Of a stretch of 64,000 nucleotides of DNA, positions 54,780-62,556 are shown piece by piece. How positions within the stretch are numbered: position 1 is the stretch's first letter; each line of letters begins with the position of its first letter. This stretch comes from Craspedostauros australis (lineage: Eukaryota > Bacillariophyta > Bacillariophyceae > Mastogloiales > Achnanthaceae). The notes under the pieces were generated by a model that saw nothing but the letters and a program-made list of their open reading frames with translations, searched no databases and was not told the DNA's origin. A program made the position numbers and the translations under genes. Location of the stretch: NCBI GenBank assembly GCA_026770025.1, contig JAMXDE010000005.1, forward strand, positions 2,356,001 to 2,420,000. Reading direction: 5' to 3'.

Positions 54780-55130
54780 AGGTCGTGTTCACGTCGCACT
54801 CATGTCGCGTTTACGTTGCGTCCACATGCGTCCGTGTGGAGTTCGCGTCGTGCTCTCGTCGTGTTCATGTCGCGTTTACGTTGGGTGCATGTCGCGTGCA
54901 ACTCACGTTGACGTTGCGTGCATGTTGCGTTGGCGATGCGCCCAGGTCGTGTTCACGTTGCGTCCATGTTGCGTCAACGATGCCTCCATGTCGCGTTCAC
55001 GATGCGTGCATGTTGCGCTCACGTTGCTTTCGTGTTGCGCTCGCGCCGTGTTCACGCCGTGTTCGCGTCGCGTTCGCGTTGCGCTCGCGCCATGTTCACG
55101 TCGCGCTCGTGTGACGTCGATCGCACGTCG
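54780..55130. repeat. Degenerate minisatellite of GTTCACGTCGC / CGTTGCGTCCATG-like units
   Basis: About 350 bp made of 9-18 base variants of GTTCACGTCGC, GCGTCCATGTTGCG and GTGTTCACG. All three + frames stay open over most of it, as expected for repeats lacking TAA/TAG/TGA words. Subterminal or internal repeat arrays in transposons can bind the transposase; here that is only a possibility. Confidence 0.75.
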
Positions 55131-55496
55131 TTACCACTCCCTTTTGGTGTCCATCTCTGCAAGATCAACATGTCACATACGACACTATAACTTATAGGAA
55201 TTTGTCGCAATGCACTACGTTCCTAGTATTCAAAACATGCAGAGTACAACTCTCATGCTAATTGTGATTGTAAATGCTGTAACCAATCAACAGCAACCAA
55301 ATATTCTGAATGGTATCGACGGTATGCTGTTATCCATCGAAGCTTATTGTAGTTTATGCACTATTTCGCTGTTTACAACACAACTTGACTCGATAACGTA
55401 GCATAGTACAGATTGAGCGCTTGTCACAGCGACAAATCTGCGGTAATTGGATGCTCATTTGGTGCTCATTTCGTGTCGATGTGTTCTCTGTGACTG

Positions 55497-55640
55497 TCCT
55501 GTGCCGTGTCTCCGGACGTCCTGGCTCGTGTCTGGTGCGATTCTGTGCCGTGTCTGAGGACGTCCTGGCTCGTTTCTATCACGATTCTATGTTACGCCCA
55601 CGAAGATCCTGGTTCGTGTCTGCGGTTATTCCATGTCGTG
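55497..55640. repeat. 44-bp tandem repeat, about three copies
   Basis: Units begin near 55497, 55542 and 55586. Each contains a version of TGTGCCGTGTC, GGACGTCCTGGCTCGT and CGATTCT; the first two copies are much closer to each other than to the third. A partial fourth may start at 55630. Confidence 0.75.
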
Positions 55641-56345
55641 TCGGTGTCTATTCCGATGCTTGACGTTTAGAGGCACATGGTGCAGCGCACGCGAGTCAAA
55701 CATCGGTGCTCCAACGGCTCCCCAGATACCAGCTCCCCACGTCGTGCGCCATGAAGCACATGGTGAAAAGTCAACGAGGAAGACAAGTGGCCGGCGAATA
55801 CGCCGGGCGAGTGTCGCACACGACAGAAGAACCATGTGCCTCCACAATCGTCGACTCACCGGAGCCGTCCTTTTGCGTACGTTGAGCGTTGAGTCTAGAC
55901 TAACGGTAGGTATACACTTATATGCCTAGGGATATAGTATAAGATGCTAATAGTAACATATATATATAGTAGATGCATACATTCATTCTAAGTACAGCTA
56001 GAGCAAGCCATACTGAACGTGGGATCGACCAGGCAAACAGCATGCGTTGGAAACTAAATGGGCAGAGTAGAGCTCTACACCACACGTGTTTTGTACAGTG
56101 TTTCTCCTGCCGATGTTTCGCGTTGACTGTTACCACGCTGCGACACGTTGATTGATGGCTCCCTCATCCTCTCAAGCACGGATGCTGCACGTCACAAGCG
56201 GCATGTTGATCACGCGCGGCAACCTCTACTCTGCGGAATGCAACGAAGTCAAGATGCAGTCTCATCTCATAATCGCCTTGGAGTCGACATTGACAGACGT
56301 GTACTTGTTGCTGATCCGCCATTCAACAGTAAGTGCCACTGCAAC

Positions 56346-58284
56346 ATGCCAAGAAAAGCTGCTACGGAGAAACAGGACAGTCCCGATGGGGTCGCATGGA
56401 ACGAGTCGCTGTACCCGCAGATCCGCCAACTCAGGGCACAGCTCGAGAGCGGTGTCATCCCCATGGATAAGCCCGCAAGACTCGTTTGGAGCGAGAACGG
56501 CGACTTGGCGTTCTTGTCAAGGCGCAACTTTGCTCGCAACCTGCGCAATTTGCGCAATTCCGTGAAAAGAAGTCGCGCCAGGAAAGAAGCCAAAGCTGGT
56601 ACGTCACTGCGTGTTTGTGAACCAGACACATGATTTCTGAATGAACAAATTTGAAACCGTTACTAACCCGTTATCCAGTGCGAATGGACACCAAAAACTC
56701 TCCGAACGTTTCTGATCTTGTCGCTAATGCCGTACAATACAAACAACAATTCGACAACACCATCGCAAAAGTATCAACCCAGAAACCCGAAGACGCGAAG
56801 CAAACGATGGACACATTCTCTCGTTTGGCGTACGCCTCCCCACCAACCGGCGAAACCGAAGTTGGGACAACTGCCCGTCCGTCTGCCCCACCAATCCATG
56901 CGCACGTCGCGGCACCTGTCCCCACCCATCTGCCACCTGTCCCCACCAATCCGCCACCAACCCCCAGACCTGCATACGACGCGGCGAGCATGATGACTGT
57001 TGCTCCTCCTGAGCCCTCGTCTGTTCCTGTGGCTTCTCCTGCTGCTGTTCGTCCTGCCTCTGCTACCAGCATGCTCGTGAACAATGCCGTATCTGGGACA
57101 CCCTTCCAAGAGGGTCCGAGTCGTGCGCAATCCATTTCTGATTGGATGAACAAGAACAGCCTGGTCTTCTTACCTGCTGTGCGTCACGTGTACTCTCCTC
57201 AAGGCCATGGCGAGGTGCTTGAAATTACTTTCGAGTTGCCAGGTGGGACTTGCTACGGTGACGTCAAAGCGTCAATCAAGGAGCAAGGACGCGTTTTGGA
57301 GGTGGGGTTGAAGCAGAACCACGAACTCGGATCCACTGTAGCTACGGACAAGGAGCTGCTTGACCGCCTAAACGAGAAGCTGCCTACACACTTCAACATG
57401 CGCTCTTTTCAGGGACAACGCGAGCGGGGCGAGTCGTATGCGCTTGCTGTCCGCAGGATGTGTCGCGGACATCCCCAACCCTACCGCATTCACAGGGAGA
57501 TTCTCCCCATCCAAGTGAGTGATCGTTTTGAGATGACCACTGATCATGCGATGCACGGCGTCGACTTCCTCAATCCGGCCGTCAATCTCAATGACCGTGA
57601 CAGCGAGGTGGAGGCTGATGCGCCTCTCTTGATTGTTCGGTTGGTACCGGTGTACTCCGCGAATCCAGTGGTGCACAGCGCCACCAACTTGGCACGCTAC
57701 GGGCGCAAGGCGGAGAATAGAACAACTAAGCATCCCGCGGGCATTACAATGGATGGGGATGATTACTCCTCGCTTGGGGAGGACGAAGTCACATTTGTTC
57801 CGTCCTCTGCTGCTCCTCCCCCGTTTCCACAAGGCCGCCGAGGAACCGGATCCGGAGAATGTTTCGAGGTAAGCCCCATTGATGCCACACTCGCCTCTTG
57901 CGCATGACATCAACTTGCACACTCACACCTGCTTTCTTTTTGTTTCCAATTGGCCAGTCTGATCCTGCGCCATCTCGTGTGTCCGTGAACAGGATGACAG
58001 TCGCTCGTCGCGCGCGCCGTTCTGCTTCTCGCAAACGTGCTCCCCGTGCCATGGCATGCCGTTCCAGCCCAGCGGCTGTTCCTTCTGTCCCCGTCTCGGT
58101 CGTGATGCCGCCTCCTGTCCCCTCCTGCGCCCGCGCACCGCGCATCGCTAAAACGAAGCGTAGAAAGCGTGAGGCTGTGTTGATCGACCTCCACATGGAC
58201 AGCGATAGCGACAGCGATTTCGAAGTCACACCAGCACCTGCGAACTTGAAAAAAGGCGATGACGACAGCACAGAGACCGAGTGA
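56346..58284 (+). CDS. Transposon accessory protein of unknown family
   Basis: Exons 56346-56598, 56679-57868 and 57958-58284 (donors GTACGT and GTAAGC, acceptors TCCAG and GCCAG) encode 589 aa with frame kept at both joins. Residues 1-85 are basic and helical (WNESLYPQIRQLRAQLESG, RRNFARNLRNLRNSVKRSR), suiting nucleic-acid binding. Residues about 115-240 are Pro/Ala-rich. Residues about 245-450 form a folded domain I cannot name; part of it (ITFELPGG, DVKASIKEQGRVLEVGL) recalls the beta-sandwich of small heat-shock/alpha-crystallin domains. The C-terminal exon is Arg-rich, then acidic (DSDSDSDFEV). It lies opposite the transposase between the same inverted repeats, so a role in transposition, replacing the usual Myb-like partner, is inferred. 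Confidence 0.65.
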
Positions 58285-59016
58285 GACTATCCCGACCACC
58301 CCTCAACACACGAACAAGAATAACACTATTAACGAATAACTCTAATCACCATGATCACACTAGGACGATTTGTTGTCTACGGTAGTGCCTTCTAGATAGT
58401 CTAATTTGTTGCAACGGATTACTTGGACTACTATTGGAGTCCCATCGGCAAACCGACCAATATATGGTCTTTACCGCGGTTCCCGTGGACTCGTGATAAG
58501 TGACATGAGGCGCGGTAAAACCAGAAAATGCTCAGGCAGTCCGAACTCCGCAAACTGTGAAACTGATGGCACCAAACATCAGCGTCGCCTTCTCCATGCT
58601 CGTCTCCCACACGTGCTCGTGCAGGATGCCAGGAACAAACCGGAGACCTGGATTTGTTCTGAGCTTTTGCGCCTTCGTGGCAGCATCACAATTAAGCTAC
58701 TATTCAGCAACACGAATACGAGCGTGTTCACATCTTTGGCTCGTGGAAGACTCCAGCGCAGATTGGCAGAAAACAGGCGAGGATGACAACAGCGCATGAA
58801 TACGGCTACTTTGAGCTTTGCGTTTGCGCTTTGTGATGTCCGGTGGCAGTGAGTCGTACAGCATGTATTGCACAGAAACTGCGGAGAAAGGCACAGGATC
58901 TCCAGCTGGCTCCTTACCTGCAGCTCTCTCATAAAATCTGCATCGCAGCAATCAACAAACCACAAGTCAGCACGAATTTGCACAATAGCAGCAACACCAC
59001 AGACAACACTTTGACA
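58285..59016. other. Transposon right end and intergenic
   Basis: It holds the right inverted repeat (58453-58484). A second inverted copy of its core lies 3' of it: GGTCTTTACCGCGG at 58467-58480 opposes GCGCGGTAAAACC at 58510-58522, so the end can form a hairpin. No gene is called before 59017. Confidence 0.6.
58453..58484 (-). repeat. Right terminal inverted repeat core
   Basis: Reverse complement of 52133-52164 with one mismatch. Confidence 0.75.
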
Positions 59017-59510
59017 ATGGCGGCCACAGCAAATCCTTCCTTCACGATCACCTACGTAAGTTCGACACCACTTCTTGTGCTTCACCTCATGCCACACATC
59101 GCGACACAACGAACACTTCCTGACACTGATTGCCACCTATCTCTCTCTCTCTCTCTGTGTGTGTGTGTTCTTTCGCTGTGTCATCAACATCATTGTTGTC
59201 ACTCCAACGATTGCTACACGTACCTTTTGGCATTCCATCATAACAGAGCCGTAACTGAGACGGGGGCTATCAGGAACTCTGCACCGTCGCACTATTGGTG
59301 CGCGACGTGTTCCCTGATAGCACAATCATCTCCAGCCGGACCAACAGCTTCCCCATCCAGGTATCCATCACAGCAGAGATGGAAGGGGGGAATGATGTTC
59401 TGGTGTGGAGCGGCGATCAAACGCATCTCTTTCACAAGTACAGCAAGAAACGAAAGGCCACGATGCGAAAGATCAAGCACACGCTGCAGCATGCCAGGAC
59501 TCGGATATGA
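59017..59510 (+). CDS. SelW/Rdx-like selenoprotein with in-frame TGA (Sec)
   Basis: Exons 59017-59055 and 59247-59510 (donor TAC|GTAAGT, acceptor TAACAG) give 100 aa if the TGA at 59256-59258 is read as selenocysteine (residue 17). The start, FTITY-SRN-U-DGGYQEL, places Sec exactly where the Rdx/SelW family has the CxxU redox motif after its first beta strand. The following text fits that fold: ELCTVALLVRDVFPDSTI (helix then FP), SFPIQVSITAEM (strand), DVLVWSGDQTHLFHKY (the G-x-LVxS hairpin), and a C-terminal basic helix (KRKATMRKIKHTLQ). The usual first Cys is Ser here (SxxU). Family members are small thioredoxin-like oxidoreductases. If TGA were a true stop, only 16 residues would be made and the well-conserved remainder would be unexplained. 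A SECIS element is required and only a weak candidate was found. Confidence 0.6.
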
Positions 59511-59751
59511 TAGGAGTCGACTCCAAGGCAGCTGCGGATACGTACGTGCGAGCAGACTAGCGAATGCGCGTGCGCACACGAGCCCGATCCAGCATGATCA
59601 TGCATCCGATGAACTGAGTTGACCTTCGTTGAAATGAAACATGTTGGGGTGACCCCACATGTCCAATTCAGCAGCAGCGTCAGCATCATCTCATCGCTTT
59701 CTCTTCGGCGATCGTTTCCACAACCGAGCTGTTGCGGCAGAGATGGTACGA

Positions 59752-59793
59752 ATGACGGAACACGGGAAGCATAATGCCTTCCAGTGGACCTGA
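59752..59793 (+). other. SECIS-like stem candidate (weak)
   Basis: ATGA at 59752-59755 and TGA at 59791-59793 flank a stem (GG/CC, CAC/GTG, GGAAG/CTTCC, CA/TG) with the apical loop TAA. This has the right ingredients (ATGA, AA in the loop, GA on the 3' side), but the distance from ATGA to AA is about 17 bases rather than the usual 10-13, so it may not be functional. Confidence 0.25.
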
Positions 59794-60407
59794 ACAGATA
59801 CTCATCGCCATACTTGTACGGGTATGGTACAATGTCTGCAACAGTTACGGGCACCAAACTACGGATGACGAACGACACGAGGGAAGGAGCAAACTACGAG
59901 CATGCACATATGGGGCAGTTTGTACCATTACTGCTTGCGACACCTGTACAAATATTTGTAATAGCAACAATACTTTACACATTTCAACCGGACGAAAGAA
60001 CATTTGTTGACGATTCCTGCCATGCGAGGCCCTCCTCTTCGATCTCTGGAAGAGAGAAGCATCTGCACCACTGCGACGATTCGTGGACACTCGCACGAAT
60101 CAACATTCGTTCAAAGGAGTGCAGCCAGGACTGCAACCAGGAATCCAGTTGGAACCATTGCAGAGATCGTGCCATTTGTTGGTGCACTGACTGAACCGAC
60201 GGACTCTCTGGATCCGCCTCCCTCTCTGTCAAACACGTGCTCAGCTCGTACTTTCAGCAGGGCCCTTGTGTTGAGCGCCCCAACTGCTCCCGACCGGGCG
60301 GTTCCTCTATTATTGTCGTTACCAGCAACCTCACCGTCCAAATCAAACTCACTTTGTCGCGGGCAGACCTGATACAGAATCGGCCGGTGCACCATTCTCC
60401 ATTGCAG

Positions 60408-60584
60408 ATGTCTTCATTCACTGCGACTGTTGCTCTGCTTCTTCTGCTCGGGCTGATCTCTACAACCAGGCCAGTTGGGGCAAGGCCAGGGCAAGGCTGG
60501 GTACCGCTGCGGGAGGCCTTCTTGGTGAGTGTCCTGCCACGAACACAGAAAAGCGCAGTGGAGTATAATAGGTCGTACTTGTAG
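60408..60584 (+). CDS. Possible secreted peptide or first exon
   Basis: 58 codons starting with a good signal peptide (FTATVALLLLLGLISTT) followed by RPVGARPGQGWVPL. A consensus donor GTGAGT at 60525, right after REAFL, suggests that it may be exon 1 of a gene whose next exon I could not identify. No family is known. Confidence 0.35.
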   Translation: MSSFTATVALLLLLGLISTTRPVGARPGQGWVPLREAFLVSVLPRTQKSAVEYNRSYL

Positions 60585-61107
60585 TCTGATGAAGAGCTGG
60601 GGAGGGGACTGTTGCTCTACTACTTCTGGTCTATCACAGAAATTAGTACTCTTTTCCACTCTCCACAATACATTGCAGTAGAGTGCGTAGCGTACCACAG
60701 CTCGTACATGGCAACAGTCTTCGTCGTCAGTACGTGCGCTACATACGTCAGGCGCTAACTCTCAGAAGTCTAGAGAAGATTGACGAGACCTGACCATTTG
60801 GATTGATGTTGACATGACACAGACCAGCCATCAACGACGAACTTGTGCCAACCAATCAACCAATCAATGACCAATGCTATCATTTCCTGTGCCCATCAAA
60901 GTCGGAACATTCTCAATTGCCAACTCCTCCGCACGAACACAAGGAGAAAGCAGCGACAGACATCACTGTCGACGCCATTGTCAACATCACCACCGTCGAA
61001 ACCACGTGCTCTGCTCTAATTGGCACACATTCGTCTACAAGCAACTGAAGTACTCTATTGCTTCATCAAACGACAGTGCAATTGTGCTGGCATCATCTGC
61101 AATTGGC

Positions 61108-62340
61108 ATGACAACAAGTTCCATTCTGGCACAACTCCTCCTGACAGTTACCATGATTCTGTCCACCGGAGCCATGCGCTCGATCATGCCAGCAGCTACT
61201 GCGGCATCGTCGGCTTCATCGCCATTCGCAAGTGGCGCAAGCAGATCGATCGCATTCCAAGCGCTCCCACGCCGAGCGTCACGCTTCGGCTACCACCAAC
61301 ACCAGAAATGGGTGCCCTCGACATTCCGATCCTCGCAGCAGCGGACTGTCTGCCAGATGTCGTTGGCAGATACGCCATTGGGCGGGGCGAAAGGATCGCC
61401 CTTGCTCGATGGTCTCGACGTGTACACAGTTCCGGCAAAGGGCGATGGCCACCCGCTCTCCGTGTATGGCATCGAAAGCTCCGAGCCGAAGGAAGATGAT
61501 GTGGTGCTGCTCATGCTGCATGGACGGACATGGTCCTCCGTCCCCGTCTACCATCTGCTGGGTGGTCCCAAAAACAGAGAAAAGGGTCTGGAGAGCCGGA
61601 GCCTCGTGGAGACGATGGTCTGCTCGCAGGTGAAACCGTACATGATGGATTTCCGTGGATTCGGCGGGACGCCGCATGATGACACTGGCGGTGTAGAGCC
61701 GAACAGATGCGTGGACGACGTGGAGACCGTGCTGCAATGGCTTTCGGAACGGCATGGATTGAAGAAGGGTCACATGCCAACCTTGCTGGGTTGGAGCCAG
61801 GGCGCGTTGGTGGCACAGCTCGCTGCTCAGAAGAACAAACCGCTGATGTCCAAGCTCATCCTGTACGGTTCCATCTACGATCCCATGGTGCGATACCCGC
61901 GTGAGCCTCTGTATGTGCGCAACAAGGCGAACTTGACGGAGGTGGAGAATGACTTCGATTCTGCCATTGAGGACTTCACCGTGGAAGGATCCATCCCTCC
62001 GGAGCCGGCGGTTGCCTTCGCGGAAGCCGCTCTCATTTCCGATCCCATCAAGGCACAATGGAAGCGCCTGTACGAATTCAACAACTGCGATCCGGGCAGA
62101 ATCCACGTCCCGACCTTGGTCGTGGCCGGGGATCAGGATCCCTACGCACCGCTACACGTTCAGCAGGAGCTCTTCTCCAACATCGGGCGTGGCAGCGACA
62201 GGACGTGGAGCATCCTTGCCGATGCGGACCACGCCGTGCATTTGCTGGAGGGACGCGCAAGGTTTGCAGGCGTCATTTCGAGCTTCATTCACAATGGCAA
62301 GCGCAGCGGGCAGTTGCAGTATCCATGCATAACCAAGTAG
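61108..62340 (+). CDS. Alpha/beta hydrolase with N-terminal signal sequence
   Basis: 410 aa from ATG 61108, chosen because a hydrophobic signal (SILAQLLLTVTMILSTG) follows at once; the frame is open upstream to ATG 60874, where the added 78 residues are His/Arg low complexity. An Ala/Ser-rich presequence precedes the enzyme. The alpha/beta hydrolase core begins near residue 125: LLMLHGRTWSS (oxyanion loop), YMMDFRGFGGTP, LLGWSQGALVAQ with the nucleophile Ser at about 230 (GxSxG), VAGDQDPYAP with the acid Asp at about 343, and ADADHAVHLL with the His at about 373. The triad is complete, so the protein should be an active serine hydrolase or esterase. The substrate cannot be told. The signal implies a secretory or plastid location. 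Confidence 0.85.
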   Translation: MTTSSILAQLLLTVTMILSTGAMRSIMPAATAASSASSPFASGASRSIAFQALPRRASRFGYHQHQKWVPSTFRSSQQRTVCQMSLADTPLGGAKGSPLLDGLDVYTVPAKGDGHPLSVYGIESSEPKEDDVVLLMLHGRTWSSVPVYHLLGGPKNREKGLESRSLVETMVCSQVKPYMMDFRGFGGTPHDDTGGVEPNRCVDDVETVLQWLSERHGLKKGHMPTLLGWSQGALVAQLAAQKNKPLMSKLILYGSIYDPMVRYPREPLYVRNKANLTEVENDFDSAIEDFTVEGSIPPEPAVAFAEAALISDPIKAQWKRLYEFNNCDPGRIHVPTLVVAGDQDPYAPLHVQQELFSNIGRGSDRTWSILADADHAVHLLEGRARFAGVISSFIHNGKRSGQLQYPCITK

Positions 62341-62556
62341 AGCGAGCGAACGACAGCAGGGCAACAGCAAAAATAAAGCATGCATGGACACATTTAGGCA
62401 AGAGATAAATACGGACAGATTTTACAGAGCAGAAGTACAAGTGGCACCCAACACGAAAGTCCGACATGGGTCAAGAAGATTGGACTGCGCGGTGTCATTG
62501 GACGGATTGGGAAATGGTGACGGTGAGAATATTGAGATTGGCCCTCTGTCGTTCAT

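Larger units (their letters stand above)
54258..56345. other. Transposon centre: bidirectional promoter plus tandem repeats
   Basis: 2.1 kb between the starts of the transposase and accessory genes. It contains a block of short degenerate repeats (54780-55130), a 44-bp tandem repeat (55497-55640) and an AT-rich stretch with ATATATATAT near 55958. Open frames on the repeat block are a by-product of the repeat and are not called. Confidence 0.6.
52133..58484. mobile_element. DNA transposon of PIF/Harbinger type bounded by inverted repeats
   Basis: The 32-base sequence at 52133-52164 recurs in reverse complement at 58453-58484 with one mismatch, beginning GGGAACCGCGGTAAAGACC on each outer-to-inner reading. 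Between the copies lie an intact HARBI1-like transposase (minus), a multi-exon accessory gene (plus) and tandem repeats. Total span is 6352 bp. Two divergently oriented genes between terminal inverted repeats beginning with GGG fit PIF/Harbinger elements, although the second gene is not Myb/SANT-like. No target-site duplication was identified at these coordinates, so the true ends may lie a little further out. The element's introns (80-101 bp) are shorter than those of most host genes here. Confidence 0.7.
59511..60873. other. Intergenic with 3' hairpins and a possible secreted peptide
   Basis: 1.36 kb. A tight hairpin at 59639-59662 (ACATGT..GGGGT / ACCCCACATGT) and a longer imperfect stem at 59752-59793 lie in the presumed 3' UTR of the selenoprotein-like gene. 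A frame from ATG 60408 encodes a signal-peptide-like leader. No other gene is seen. Confidence 0.5.

Noticed and set aside
54709-55197. 162-codon frame over the minisatellite
   Set aside because: All three frames are open because the repeat units lack stop words; the Cys/Arg/Val periodicity is that of the repeat.
58843-59622. 259-codon frame covering the selenoprotein-like gene in another frame
   Set aside because: Uses unspliced intron including a TCTCTC/GTGTGT microsatellite; low-complexity Ser/Cys/Leu text and no family.
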